A DNA stretch of 64,000 nucleotides from Clostridiales bacterium. GTDB lineage: Bacteria > Actinomycetota > Coriobacteriia > Anaerosomatales > SLCP01. The number at the start of each line of letters is the position of its first letter. The first letter of the stretch is position 1. Below the pieces are notes generated by a model, which had not been told where the DNA came from, did no database searches, and saw nothing but the letters and a program-made list of their open reading frames with translations. Made by a program: the position numbers and the translations under genes. This document shows positions 42,675 to 52,223 of this stretch, piece after piece. The stretch is taken from positions 1-64,000 of the forward strand of contig JAGXSG010000003.1 of assembly GCA_018333995.1 (NCBI GenBank), written 5' to 3'.

Positions 42675-43960
42675 CGCGCACCTCCGCCGGGCGCGGGGGT
42701 GCTAGCCGGTGCGGGCAACACCTCGGCGCACGCGCCGTCGCCATCGGCGTCGGCGTCGGCGTCGGCATCGGCATCGGCGTCGAGGCGCACGATCTCGCCG
42801 CCCTCGGCGAGCACCACCTCGCGCGCGCCGGCCGCGCGCGCGGCGCACACAGCGTCGGGCGCGGACATCCCCGGGGCGATACGCACACGCAATCCCGTAG
42901 CGCGCAGCCGCGCCGCCGCCGCGAAGACCTCGGCGGGAACGGTGCCGCACACGAGCGTGTCGAGTCCGCGCACCGGGATGCTCACTCCCTGCTCGGCAAG
43001 CGCGATGTGGAGCCGCTCGATGCCAAGCGCGAACCCGGCGGCCGGAGCGGGCGTGCCGTAGACCGACAGGACCGCGTCGTAGCGGCCACCCCCGCCTATC
43101 GCGAGCCCGAGCCCGGGCGCCAAGACTTCGAAAACGACGCCGGTGTAGTAGTCAAAGGAGCGCATCACTCCAAAATCAACGGTCACGCGCGCGGCGGCCC
43201 CCGTCGACTCGAGAAGCTCCCACAGAGTGCCAAGTTCGTCGAGCGCCTCGGTGCAGCCGCACTCCCCGGCAACCGCGCGGCACCGCTCGATCGCTTCCAT
43301 GCCACCCCGGATACGCGGCACGGTCCGGATGGCCTCGGCCACAGCGGGTTCGATGCCCCCGCTCACCGCCAGGCGCTCGATCTCCACGAGATTGCGCTCG
43401 TGGGCCGCCGCAAGGACGGCCGAGCGCCACTGCGCATCCCCGCCGGACGCCTCGAGGAGGGCGCGCAAGACCGCGACCGTACCCAGCGCGATCGTGTAGC
43501 GGAGCGCGCCGGTCGCGTCGAGAGACTCGGCGAGCATGGTGAGGACTTCTGCGTCCGCGGCGGGACCAGCCGCTCCCACGAGCTCGACTCCGGCCTGGGT
43601 GAACTGCCGAGCCTGTCCGCGCAGCGAAACGTGCTCGCGAAAGACGTCTGCGACGTAGCTCAGGCGGTGCGGCCCGGGCGTGTCGCGCAGACGGGAGGAG
43701 ACGAGCCGCGCGATCGGCACCGTCATCTCAGGGCGCAGCGACAGAAGAACACCGTCAGTGTCAAAGAGGCGAAACGCTCGTCCTTCCAGGCTCGAGCCGG
43801 TACCCGCCGCGAGCACCTCGTACTCTTCGGCGACCGGTGTTTCGACTCGACCGTAGCTCCATGCGTCGAACACGCCCGAGAGAGTGTCGGCGATGACGGC
43901 GCGTTCCGCCGCCTCCTGCGGGAGCACGTCGCGAAATCCCCGTGGTGTGATTGGCTGCAC
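42671..43960 (-). CDS. hisZ: ATP phosphoribosyltransferase regulatory subunit
   Basis: The protein has 429 residues. It is a HisRS-like fold without anticodon binding: PITPRGFRDVLPQEAAERA, LLSLRPEMTVPIARLVSS (motif 2-like), DVFREHVSLRGQARQFTQAG and GLAIGGGGRYDAVLSVYG. The C-terminus ends in an unusual run of eight DA-type pairs (from the 42742-42783 repeat) followed by an Ala/Pro tail. It starts at GTG 43960 after GGAGGAATC and heads the his operon. Confidence 0.9.
   Translation of the reverse strand: MQPITPRGFRDVLPQEAAERAVIADTLSGVFDAWSYGRVETPVAEEYEVLAAGTGSSLEGRAFRLFDTDGVLLSLRPEMTVPIARLVSSRLRDTPGPHRLSYVADVFREHVSLRGQARQFTQAGVELVGAAGPAADAEVLTMLAESLDATGALRYTIALGTVAVLRALLEASGGDAQWRSAVLAAAHERNLVEIERLAVSGGIEPAVAEAIRTVPRIRGGMEAIERCRAVAGECGCTEALDELGTLWELLESTGAAARVTVDFGVMRSFDYYTGVVFEVLAPGLGLAIGGGGRYDAVLSVYGTPAPAAGFALGIERLHIALAEQGVSIPVRGLDTLVCGTVPAEVFAAAARLRATGLRVRIAPGMSAPDAVCAARAAGAREVVLAEGGEIVRLDADADADADADADGDGACAEVLPAPASTPAPGGGAR
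42742..42783. repeat. hexanucleotide tandem repeat inside hisZ
   Basis: Units CGGCGT and CGGCAT repeat about seven times and encode alternating Asp-Ala near the HisZ C-terminus. Being a multiple of three, copy-number change would lengthen or shorten the DA run without shifting frame. Confidence 0.75.
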
Positions 43961-44005
43961 GATTCCTCCTCCCGGCGTCAGTTGCCGTGTGCGGTCTCGG
44001 GCGAC

Positions 44006-44023
44006 ACTCTATCACAGTAGAGT
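44006..44023. promoter_or_regulatory. inverted repeat upstream of the his operon
   Basis: ACTCTA-N6-TAGAGT is a perfect 6 bp inverted repeat 46 bp before the hisZ start, in the 133 bp gap after dnaE. It could be a repressor site for the his operon or a weak stem at the dnaE end. Confidence 0.35.
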
Positions 44024-44093
44024 GCTGTAGTGCTAGAGCGATGTAGCGCCCAGGTGTCCGCGCACAGATACTCGCGCCAGCGCCCTCCTCCCA

Positions 44094-47000
44094 CTACCGC
44101 TCGCTGATCGCCGCCGCCCCAAAGAGTTCGATCAGTTCAGCGTGGAGCCCGGAGGCGCCGGCATCGATCCCGGCGGGCATCTGGAACGTCTTGGTCACGC
44201 CATTGCAGCAGACCTCGAGAAGGAGCGCGTCTCGGCCGGGGTACATCTCCACGATGCGCCGAAGCCGATCCGCGCGCCCGTTTTGCAGCACGTCCTCCGA
44301 GGCCCGCACGACCACCGTGGACGGAGGGGGCGCGAACGCGGCCCCGTCGAAGGGCTGGACCTCGTGCACGATGAGCTTCACACCGCGATCTGAGTTCTCG
44401 ATCTTTGCCTTGAGCCGCAAGACCGCGTCGACCGACGCCACAATCCCCGCCCTCTCAAGGACCTGCGGGAAGAGCACCGCCTCGGTGAACCCTTCGAGGT
44501 CCTCGAAGGTCAGTATCGCCATCATTCCGCCTCGCTTGGTGGGCTTGCGCGCAACTCCAGTCACGATGCCAGCGAACCATCCCGTCGCGCCGTCTGGCGC
44601 CTCGTCGATCTCGCCGAGACTCATCGTGCGCGCATGCGCGATCGCGTCGGCGATCTCGCGCAGCGGGTGGTCCGAGACGTATATGCCGAGCATCTCTTTC
44701 TCGAACGCGAGCAGCAGCTTCTTGTCCCACTCGTCGCCGTTGGGCGGCGGCGCGTGATCGGAGAAGCCCGAGCTCTCCTCGGCGGTGAACATGTCAAACA
44801 TCGAGACCTGTCCGGCCGCCTGATCGCGCTGCCGCCTGAGGGCCGAATCAACGCACGCGTCCATCAGTGAGGTGAGGTGCTTGCGCGTATAACCTGTCGA
44901 GTCAAACGCCCCCGCCTTGATGAGCGCGTCGAGCGCCTTTTTGTTGAGCGCGGTCAGGTCGACACGCGTGCAGAAGTCTGTAAGCGAGGTGAACGCCCCG
45001 CCCTCCTCACGGGCGGCGATGATGCACTCGACGACCCCCGCGCCCACACCGCGGATGCCAGCGAGGCCAAACCGGATGCCCTCCGGCACGGCGGTGAAGT
45101 CGAGGCCCGACGAGTTGACGTCGGGCGGGAGCACGCGCATGCCGGCGCGGTTGCACTCCGCGACGTACTTGACGATCTTGTCGGTCTTGCCGGCGTACGA
45201 GGTGAGCACCGCCGCCATGTACTCGGTAGGATAGTGCGCCTTGAGGTAGGCGGTCTGCATCGTGATGAGGCCGTAGGCGGCCGAGTGGCTCTTGTTAAAC
45301 GCGTACTCGGCGAACTTCTCGATGTCCTCCCACATCCGGGCGGCAAGCTTGGGGTCGTAGCCTTGCGCACGCGCGCCGTCGACCCAGTCGGCTTTGAGCG
45401 CGTCGAGCACCTTCTTGTCCTTCTTGCCCATCGCCTTGCGCAGCTTGTCCGCTTTCGCCGCCGAAAAACCGCTCATCTCCATGGAGATGCGCATGACCTG
45501 CTCTTGGTAGACGACAGTTCCGTACGTCTCCTCGAGAACCGGTTTGAGGCGGTCGTCGTAGTAGGTGACCTCCGCGCGTCCGTGCTTGCGGTTGACGAAG
45601 TCCTTGACCATGCCTGAGCCAAGCGGCCCGGGACGGTACAGCGCCAGCAGCGCGACAATGTCGGCGAATGAGGTGGGCTTCATGTCGCGCAACAGCGCCC
45701 GCATGCCCGGCGACTCGACCTGGAACACGCCCACGGTGTCTCCCTGGCGGAGCATCTCGAAGGTTGGCTCATCGTCGAGCGGTATCTCGTCAGGCTTGAT
45801 CGTGGTGCCATGATTTTCGGCGATGTTTCGCACCGCCTGCGCGATGACGGTGAGGGTACGCAGGCCGAGGAAGTCCATCTTGAGCAGGCCGAGATCCGCG
45901 ATGACGTTGCCGTCGTACTGCGTGACCACCGCGTCGCCTTTGGTGTCGCGCTTGACCGGCGTGTGCCAGAAGAGCGGGTCGCGGCAGATGACGACGCCCG
46001 CGGCGTGCACGCCCTCGCCACGCACGATCCCTTCCAGCGAGCGCGCGGCGTCCACGATGCGCTTGGTGTCGGGGTTAGAGCCGTAATCCTCCCTGAACTC
46101 CGGGTTTTGCGCGAGCGAGGAGTCGATGGTCGCTTTGAGGTCATCTACGATCATCTTCGAGATCCTGTCGGGCACCCCGTAGGGATAGCCGAGCACACGG
46201 CCCGCGTCGCGTACCGCTGCCCGCGCCTTCATCGTGCCAAACGTGATGATCTGCGCGACCTTGTCCTCGCCGTACTTGTCGCGGACGTAGTCGATGACCT
46301 CGCCGCGGCGCTCGTCATCGAAGTCGATGTCGATATCGGGCATCTCGGCACGCTCGGGGTTCAAGAAGCGCTCGAAGAGCAGTCCGTGCTCGATGGGATC
46401 GAGACTCGTGACGCCGAGGGCGTAGGCGATGATCGAACCAGCCGCGCTTCCGCGCCCCGGCCCCACGCCAATCCCGCACTCCTTTGCCCACCGCACAAAG
46501 TCAGCGACGATGAGGAAGTACGCGGCATACCCCTTGCCGTTGATGACCGCAAGCTCGCGCTTAAGGCGCTCCATCGCCTCGGGCGGCACGGGGTCGCCGT
46601 AGCGGCGCACGAGGCCCACGAGGCACTCGGCCTCAAGGAACGACTCTTCCGAGTGCGTGCCAGGAACCTCGAAACGCGGGAAGACGAGCCGGTCAAATTC
46701 GATCTCGACGTCGCATCGATTCGCGATCTCTACCGTGTTGGCTATCGCTTCCGGGTACGCCGCCATGATCTCGGCCATCTCACCGGGCGACTTGAGGTAG
46801 AACTCATCGCACGAGAACTTCATGCGCCCCTTCGCGTCGAGCGTCGAGCCGGTCCCGATGCAAAGCAGCAGGTCTTGAGCCGCAGCGTGCTCTTTGGCGG
46901 TGTAGTGGACGTCGTTGGTGGCGACGAGCGGCAGCCCGAGCTCGGCGGCGAGAGAAGCGGTCTCGCGAGTGATCTGGGCTTGAGTCACGCCGTTGTCGGC

Positions 47001-47534
47001 GGCAAGTCCCTGGTCTTGGATCTCCAGGTAGAAATCCCCATCCGCAAAGACGCGCGCGTAGCGCATCGCCCACTCGCGAGCCTCCTCAGCCATGCCCAGC
47101 TCGAAGGACTTGCTCACGATGCCGCTCATGCACGCGCTTGTCCCGATGAGGCCCTCGGCGTACCGTTCTAGCAACTCAAGGTCTACCTGAGGCTTGTAGT
47201 AGAAGCCGCCAACCGACGCCTCGCTCACGAGCGCCATCAGGTTGCGGTAGCCAGTCGCGTTCTTGGCGAGAAGAAGCAGGTGGTAGAGGTCGGGCTTGCC
47301 TTCGCGGGTGAACCGCGAGCCCTTGGTGAAGTAGATCTCGCAGCCGATGACCGGCTTGACGCCCACCTCCTTCGCGGCGCGGTAGAACTCAACCGCGCCG
47401 TACATCCCGCCGTGGTCGGTGATGGCGAGCGCGGGCATTCCGTACGCCGCAGCGGCCCTTACAAGGTCGTTGACGCGCGCCGCTCCGTCGAGAAGCGAAT
47501 ACTCGGTATGAGTGTGAAGGTGGACAAAGGACAT
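44094..47534 (-). CDS. dnaE: DNA polymerase III alpha subunit
   Basis: The protein has 1146 residues, the usual DnaE1 length. N-terminal PHP domain (VHLHTHTEYSLLDGAARV), catalytic palm Asp residues in ERAEMPDIDIDFDDERRGEV, GVGPGRGSAAGSIIAYALG, the HhH region GIRGVGAGVVECIIAAREEG, and a C-terminal OB-fold (GWFAGIVTGVARKPTKRGG). It is the replicative polymerase catalytic subunit. It follows the TrpR/YerC-like regulator by 10 bp. Confidence 0.96.
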   Translation of the reverse strand: MSFVHLHTHTEYSLLDGAARVNDLVRAAAAYGMPALAITDHGGMYGAVEFYRAAKEVGVKPVIGCEIYFTKGSRFTREGKPDLYHLLLLAKNATGYRNLMALVSEASVGGFYYKPQVDLELLERYAEGLIGTSACMSGIVSKSFELGMAEEAREWAMRYARVFADGDFYLEIQDQGLAADNGVTQAQITRETASLAAELGLPLVATNDVHYTAKEHAAAQDLLLCIGTGSTLDAKGRMKFSCDEFYLKSPGEMAEIMAAYPEAIANTVEIANRCDVEIEFDRLVFPRFEVPGTHSEESFLEAECLVGLVRRYGDPVPPEAMERLKRELAVINGKGYAAYFLIVADFVRWAKECGIGVGPGRGSAAGSIIAYALGVTSLDPIEHGLLFERFLNPERAEMPDIDIDFDDERRGEVIDYVRDKYGEDKVAQIITFGTMKARAAVRDAGRVLGYPYGVPDRISKMIVDDLKATIDSSLAQNPEFREDYGSNPDTKRIVDAARSLEGIVRGEGVHAAGVVICRDPLFWHTPVKRDTKGDAVVTQYDGNVIADLGLLKMDFLGLRTLTVIAQAVRNIAENHGTTIKPDEIPLDDEPTFEMLRQGDTVGVFQVESPGMRALLRDMKPTSFADIVALLALYRPGPLGSGMVKDFVNRKHGRAEVTYYDDRLKPVLEETYGTVVYQEQVMRISMEMSGFSAAKADKLRKAMGKKDKKVLDALKADWVDGARAQGYDPKLAARMWEDIEKFAEYAFNKSHSAAYGLITMQTAYLKAHYPTEYMAAVLTSYAGKTDKIVKYVAECNRAGMRVLPPDVNSSGLDFTAVPEGIRFGLAGIRGVGAGVVECIIAAREEGGAFTSLTDFCTRVDLTALNKKALDALIKAGAFDSTGYTRKHLTSLMDACVDSALRRQRDQAAGQVSMFDMFTAEESSGFSDHAPPPNGDEWDKKLLLAFEKEMLGIYVSDHPLREIADAIAHARTMSLGEIDEAPDGATGWFAGIVTGVARKPTKRGGMMAILTFEDLEGFTEAVLFPQVLERAGIVASVDAVLRLKAKIENSDRGVKLIVHEVQPFDGAAFAPPPSTVVVRASEDVLQNGRADRLRRIVEMYPGRDALLLEVCCNGVTKTFQMPAGIDAGASGLHAELIELFGAAAISER

Positions 47535-47544
47535 AGCGAGGCGG

Positions 47545-47844
47545 TCACCGCTTTTCGGTGTGAAGACGGGCGAGTACGGTCCGGTATCCGTCAGCCCCGT
47601 AGTTCAGCGCCTTGCTCACCCGGCTGATGGTGGTGGCCGAGGCACCCGTCACGTCCCGGATGTGGTTGTAGTGCTCGCCTGAGGCGAGCAACGCGGCCAC
47701 GTGGAAGCGCTGAGCCATGTCCTGGATCTCCTTGATTGTGGCCACATCTTGCAGGAACGCGTATGTTTCCTCCGCGTTTTCGAGCGCGAGGAACGCTTGG
47801 AGCAACTCGTCGACCTCCGGCGTTCTCAAGCGGTCCGCGGGCAT
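47545..47844 (-). CDS. TrpR/YerC-family transcriptional regulator
   Basis: The protein has 99 residues and is all helical. It has the YerC/TrpR fold: RTPEVDELLQAFLALENAEE, AFLQDVATIKEIQDMAQRFH and the helix-turn-helix IRDVTGASATTISRVSKALN followed by YGADGYRT. YerC relatives are Trp-repressor-like and of mostly unknown target; some affect amino-acid operons. ATG 47844 gives the family N-terminus; GGGGGAG lies about 13 bp upstream. It lies directly before dnaE, with the his operon beyond; regulation of nearby biosynthesis is a guess. Confidence 0.85.
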   Translation of the reverse strand: MPADRLRTPEVDELLQAFLALENAEETYAFLQDVATIKEIQDMAQRFHVAALLASGEHYNHIRDVTGASATTISRVSKALNYGADGYRTVLARLHTEKR

Positions 47845-47974
47845 GTCGGTGTGTCGCTCCCCCGTCGATGGTGAACACAAGATGATGTGGTCAGCATAGC
47901 ACGGAGCGCCGACATTTGGGGCCTGTGGATAGCCGAACGGCTGTTCGCGCGAGACGGGCGGCACGGGGTTGCGA

Positions 47975-48730
47975 TCAGCCCAGCACAACCGGGTTGACGA
48001 GACTCCCCACGCCCTCGATGCGCACCTCGACGGTGTCGCCTGAAGCGAGCGGCCCTACGCCCGCGGGCGTGCCGGTCAGGATCACATCGCCGGGCACGAG
48101 CGTCATCACGCCGCTCACAAAGCTCACGATCTCGTGGACGCTAAAGATCATGTCGCTCGTTCGCGACGACTGGCGCCGCTCGCCGTTGACGTACGACTCG
48201 ACAAGCAGGTCGGCTGGATCGGCGTCCGTCTCGATCCACGGGCCGAGCGGGCAAAACCCGTCGAAGCTCTTGGCGCGCGTCCACTGGCCGTCCGTGCGCT
48301 GAAGGTCGCGGGCGGTGACGTCGTTGGCGCACACGTAGCCTAAAATGTTCGCGGCCGCATCCTCGAGTGTGGCGTGGCGCGTGCGCCTGCCGATGACAAC
48401 GCCAAGCTCCGCCTCGTAATCGACGCGCCCCACTCCCGGCGGAATCCGGATAGCGCAGCCGGGACCGCTCACGGCCGTTGGGGGCTTGAGAAACAACACG
48501 GGCTCGTCGGGCACCACGTGGCCGAGCTCCTCGGCGTGCGCCCGGTAGTTCACGCCCACGCACACTACCTTGGTGGGAGCAACCGGCGCGATCAGCTCCG
48601 CGGAGGCAAGCGCGATGCTCGCCTCACGCTCCCACCGGGCAAACGGTTCGTCTGAGATGAGTGTCACCGTGGTGTTGTCGGCAAGCCCCCAGCGGCAGTC
48701 GCCATCCGCAAGCAACCGAACGACCCTCAT
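47975..48730 (-). CDS. fumarylacetoacetate hydrolase-family protein
   Basis: The protein has 251 residues. FAH-fold marks: VVCVGVNYRAHAEELGH, VLFLKPPTAVSGPG, VDYEAELGVVIGRRTRH (metal ligands), NDVTARDLQRTDGQWTRAKS, FDGFCPLGPW and GDVILTGTPAGVGPL. Members hydrate, hydrolyse or decarboxylate acyl-pyruvate-like compounds; the substrate cannot be told. ATG 48730 has GAGG 6 bp upstream. It lies 40 bp downstream of the citramalate synthase gene, possibly in one unit. Confidence 0.87.
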   Translation of the reverse strand: MRVVRLLADGDCRWGLADNTTVTLISDEPFARWEREASIALASAELIAPVAPTKVVCVGVNYRAHAEELGHVVPDEPVLFLKPPTAVSGPGCAIRIPPGVGRVDYEAELGVVIGRRTRHATLEDAAANILGYVCANDVTARDLQRTDGQWTRAKSFDGFCPLGPWIETDADPADLLVESYVNGERRQSSRTSDMIFSVHEIVSFVSGVMTLVPGDVILTGTPAGVGPLASGDTVEVRIEGVGSLVNPVVLG

Positions 48731-48770
48731 GCCACACCTCTTGACCCGCTCGACGGGATCCTCTTGGGAG

Positions 48771-50354
48771 CTAACTTCCATCGAGAACCCGGGTTTCCTG
48801 CCGAGGATGTGCGAGTCCGTGCTCGACCGAGTCGACAAGCGCCTCCCACGACGCCTCGATGATGTTCTCCGAGACCCCCACCGTTCCCCAACTCTTCTCC
48901 CCGTCCGATGTCTCGATGAGGACGCGCGTCACGGCACGGGTGCCCTTCTTCTCGTCGAGCACACGGACCTTGAAGTCGGTGAGCTCGAACTCGTCGAGGC
49001 GCGGGTAGAAGCGGCCTATCGCGATGCGCAGCGCCTTGTCGAGCGCGTTGACGGGGCCGTTACCCTCGGCGGTGGCGATGTAGCGGTGACCGGCGACGTG
49101 CAACTTGATCGTCGCCTCGGTCATGACGCGCCCGTCTTCGCGCTTCTCCATGATGCAGCGAAACGACTCCAGCGTAAACGAGGGCTCGTACGAGCCGATG
49201 CCTTTCTTGAGCATGATCTCAAGACTCGCGTCGGCGGTCTCGAAGGAGTACCCCTTGTGCTCGAGTTCCTTGACGCTGTCGAGCACCGCTCCGGTGACCG
49301 CCGGTTCCCCGGTCAGATCGATGCCGAGTTCTGCCGCCTTCATCGTGAGCGATGCGCGACCGGCGAGCTCGCTCACGACCACGCGAGCGAGGTTGCCCAC
49401 CGCCGCCGGGCCAACGTGTTCGTAGGCTTCCGGCAGCCGCGCGGCCGCGCTCGCGTGCACGCCTCCCTTGTGCGCGAACGCGCTCGCGCCCACGTAGGGC
49501 TGGTGCGGGTCGGGGGCGACGTTGGCGGTCTCGGCGACAAAGTGCGCCACCTCGGTGATAAGCTTGAGTTGATCACGCGAGATGCACGGGCGATCCATCT
49601 TGAGCACGAGCGCGGGGATGATCGCCGTCAGGTCCGCGTTACCCGCACGCTCGCCGTAGCCGTTGATCGTCCCCTGCACGTGCGTACATCCGGCCTCGAT
49701 GGCGAGCAGGGAGTTCGCCACCGCGCATCCACCGTCGTTGTGCGCGTGTATGCCGAGCGGGGCGTCGACCTCAAGGGCCACCACTCCCGTCGCCCGCAAA
49801 ACCTCGTGCGGCAGGGTGCCGCCGTTGGTGTCGCACAGCACGACCGCGTCAGCGCCCGCCGCAGCCGCGGCGCGCACGACCTCGATCGCGTAGTCGGCGT
49901 TGTGCGCGTAGCCGTCGAAGAAGTGCTCGGCGTCGAAGAAGACGGTACGGCCCGCCGCCTTGAGGTAGGCGACCGAGTCGCGCACCATCCGCACGTTTTC
50001 CTCGAGCGTTGTTTGGAGCGTCTCGGTGACGTGGAGGTCCCACGCCTTGCCAAAGACGCAGAGCGCCGAGCATCCGGTTGCGAGCAACGCGGATAGACCC
50101 TCGTCGTCCTCGGGCGCGGTGTACTTGCGGCACGTCGAGCCAAAAGCTGACACGGCCGCTGTCTCCAACTCAAGCTCGCGCGCCCGCTCGAAGAACTCGG
50201 CGTCTTTTGGGTTGGATCCCGGGAAGCCGCCTTCGACATAGTGTATGCCGAGCGTGTCGAGCTTTTGCACGATGCGGAGCTTGTCGTCGACGGAAAGCGA
50301 GAGCCCCTCGCGCTGGGTCCCGTCTCTTAGTGTCGTGTCGTAAAGGGTGACCAC
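48771..50354 (-). CDS. cimA: (R)-citramalate synthase
   Basis: The protein has 527 residues. The HMGL-like barrel begins VTLYDTTLRDGTQREGLSLS and has VEGGFPGSNPKD, LCDTNGGTLPHEV, GIHAHNDGGCAVANSL and the QGTINGYGERAGNADL block, followed by a LeuA-type regulatory domain in the last about 130 residues. The long form with GGFPGSNP and AFAHKGGVHASA fits CimA rather than isopropylmalate synthase. It makes citramalate from pyruvate and acetyl-CoA, giving isoleucine without threonine. GTG 50354 has GGAGGG 8 bp upstream; ilvE lies just upstream. Confidence 0.88.
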   Translation of the reverse strand: MVTLYDTTLRDGTQREGLSLSVDDKLRIVQKLDTLGIHYVEGGFPGSNPKDAEFFERARELELETAAVSAFGSTCRKYTAPEDDEGLSALLATGCSALCVFGKAWDLHVTETLQTTLEENVRMVRDSVAYLKAAGRTVFFDAEHFFDGYAHNADYAIEVVRAAAAAGADAVVLCDTNGGTLPHEVLRATGVVALEVDAPLGIHAHNDGGCAVANSLLAIEAGCTHVQGTINGYGERAGNADLTAIIPALVLKMDRPCISRDQLKLITEVAHFVAETANVAPDPHQPYVGASAFAHKGGVHASAAARLPEAYEHVGPAAVGNLARVVVSELAGRASLTMKAAELGIDLTGEPAVTGAVLDSVKELEHKGYSFETADASLEIMLKKGIGSYEPSFTLESFRCIMEKREDGRVMTEATIKLHVAGHRYIATAEGNGPVNALDKALRIAIGRFYPRLDEFELTDFKVRVLDEKKGTRAVTRVLIETSDGEKSWGTVGVSENIIEASWEALVDSVEHGLAHPRQETRVLDGS

Positions 50355-50374
50355 GATCGCTGCCCTCCCTGGCC

Positions 50375-51289
50375 TCACACGCGGGTGAGCCACGCTTCAT
50401 ACGCCGCGTCCTCGCCCTTGGCCACACGGAAGAAGCTCTCCTGCAGACCGAGGGTGATCGGACCGGGCTTTCCAATCTCACGTCCGTCGACCGAGTGAAC
50501 CGGCACGACCTCCGCGGCCGATCCTGTCATGAACATCTCGTCGCACGTGTAGAGGTCCGTGCGCACGAGCGACGTCTCACGGACCTCGATGCCCTTGTCA
50601 CGCGCGAGCGTCATGATGCTGTCGCGGGTGATGCCCTCAAGGATGCCATCTGAGACGGGCGGCGTGTGGATCACGCCCTTCTTGACGATGAAGAGGTTCT
50701 CGCCCGTACCCTCGCACACTCTGCCCTCTTCGTTAAGCAGGATCGCCTCGGCGTAACCGTGACGGTTCGCCTCCACGCGCGCGAGCGAAGAGTTGATGTA
50801 CTGGCCGGTTGCCTTGACCGCCGGCGGAGTCGAGTTGATCCCGCGCTGACGCCAGCTGGAGACCCCTACCGCAACGCCGTTTGCGAGCGCGTCTTCGCCG
50901 AGGTAGGTGTCCCACGGCCACGCGGCGATTACCACGTTGACCGGAGCGGGCATCGGGTCAAGACCCATGACCCCGTACCCCCGAAACGCGATCGGGCGAA
51001 TATAACAAGAGCTCAGACGGTTGATCCGGATGGTCTCGAGCACGGCTTCGACCGTCTGTTCGACCGAGTAGCCGAGTGTCATGAGCAGCATCCGGGCGCT
51101 GCGCTCGAAGCGCTCCATGTGCTCGGTAAGCCGGAAGACCGCTGGTCCGTCAGGAGTCGCGTAGCACCGGATACCCTCAAAGACGCCGGAACCGTAGTGG
51201 AGCGCGTGAGTGAGGACGTGCACCTGCGCCGCGTCCCAATCGACGAGCGTGCCATCCATCCAAATCTTGTCGACTTTGGGCAGTGTCAT
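50375..51289 (-). CDS. ilvE: branched-chain amino acid aminotransferase
   Basis: The protein has 304 residues, a fold IV PLP enzyme. Marks: WMDGTLVDWDAAQVHVLTHA, HYGSGVFEGIRCY, PLP Lys in TPPAVKATGQYINS, ILLNEEGRVCEGTGENLFIV and the MTGSAAEVVPVHSVDGR tail. It makes Val, Leu and Ile from their oxo acids. ATG 51289 is preceded by GAGAGGGG. It is followed 20 bp later by cimA, a coherent isoleucine pair. Confidence 0.94.
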   Translation of the reverse strand: MTLPKVDKIWMDGTLVDWDAAQVHVLTHALHYGSGVFEGIRCYATPDGPAVFRLTEHMERFERSARMLLMTLGYSVEQTVEAVLETIRINRLSSCYIRPIAFRGYGVMGLDPMPAPVNVVIAAWPWDTYLGEDALANGVAVGVSSWRQRGINSTPPAVKATGQYINSSLARVEANRHGYAEAILLNEEGRVCEGTGENLFIVKKGVIHTPPVSDGILEGITRDSIMTLARDKGIEVRETSLVRTDLYTCDEMFMTGSAAEVVPVHSVDGREIGKPGPITLGLQESFFRVAKGEDAAYEAWLTRV

Positions 51290-51494
51290 CTGCGCACCCC
51301 TCTCCGCGTCAACGAGTGTGCGTATCAGTGTACGCGAGCGGGGGCGCTCGATGTAAGGGGCCTTCCGACGGCTCCCGACGGCTGTCTCCCGCCAGCTGCC
51401 AGAGAACGGCGGGCGGTTTGATATACTTTTCATCAACTGCGAAGCGAACCCATCATGCCCGCCTCTGTGACCCTTGGATGTGATATCACTCACC

Positions 51495-52223
51495 ATGCAG
51501 CCAGATTCGGAGCGCCCCACAGAGGCGGGGCACGTCCCCGGACCGCAGCACGAGCCGCAGCCCGCGAAGTCCGAGCGTCAGCTCGCGCTCGAGCGCGAGG
51601 ACAAACGGCGCCGCACCCTGATCGCGCTCAGCACGCTCGCGGTCCTTGCGTTCCTGCTCTTCTTGGTGTCATTCGCATTCGAGGACTCACGCATCGCCGC
51701 GGAGTCCGGCACCCGTCCGGTCGCCAACCTGCCAGCGGACACGGCCCGTGTCGAGCCACCTGAAGAGCCGCTCTTCACGCTGCTCCCCGTTTCGCTGACC
51801 GGCTACGCCACCAGGGCATACCAAGACACGCCGTACGGCGGCGGCCTTCAGGCGGAAGCCGTCTACGAGCCAGAAGACATGCACCTGCAACTCGCCTCGC
51901 CCCTCAACGTGTACGCTCTCCTCACCTTGTGGGACTCTGAAGAAAACGCCCGGCTTCATGTGGAGCGAACCGCAGCCGGTTTCCCGCTTGAAGCCGTCGT
52001 CACGGTTGTAGGAGAGAGCGCCGCGCTCGCGTACATGGGCTACGACTCAAACCGCGCCCGCTACTTTGTGGGCCACCAGAAGGGGACGCTCTCCCTCATC
52101 ACCTACGCGACGTACTCGCGCGGCGGCGTACCGGTCGACCACCGCGACCAGCTGAGGGTCCACGGTCAAGCGCTCTCAACGAAAGTCATCGATCATCTCC
52201 ACCAGGGATCCGCCGGTGAGTAG
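51495..52223 (+). CDS. single-pass membrane protein preceding the multiheme cytochromes
   Basis: The protein has 242 residues. A 45-residue polar N-terminus rich in E, P and Q is followed by one transmembrane helix (TLIALSTLAVLAFLLFLVSF) and an extracytoplasmic domain of about 175 residues, which I do not recognise. No Cys or heme site is present. It overlaps the next cytochrome gene by 8 bp, so it belongs to the same unit and may be an accessory or docking subunit. A possible -10 TATACT lies at 51422. No strong ribosome site precedes ATG 51495; a TTG at 51474 is an alternative. Confidence 0.65.
   Translation: MQPDSERPTEAGHVPGPQHEPQPAKSERQLALEREDKRRRTLIALSTLAVLAFLLFLVSFAFEDSRIAAESGTRPVANLPADTARVEPPEEPLFTLLPVSLTGYATRAYQDTPYGGGLQAEAVYEPEDMHLQLASPLNVYALLTLWDSEENARLHVERTAAGFPLEAVVTVVGESAALAYMGYDSNRARYFVGHQKGTLSLITYATYSRGGVPVDHRDQLRVHGQALSTKVIDHLHQGSAGE

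Noticed and set aside
42742-42783. possible CRISPR-like or intergenic repeat
   Set aside because: The units are 6 bp without spacers and lie in frame in hisZ.
45810-47171. 453-codon open frame on the plus strand
   Set aside because: It is antisense to dnaE, which is complete and canonical.
48570-50096. 508-codon open frame on the plus strand
   Set aside because: It is antisense to cimA and partly to the FAH-family gene; no motif supports it.
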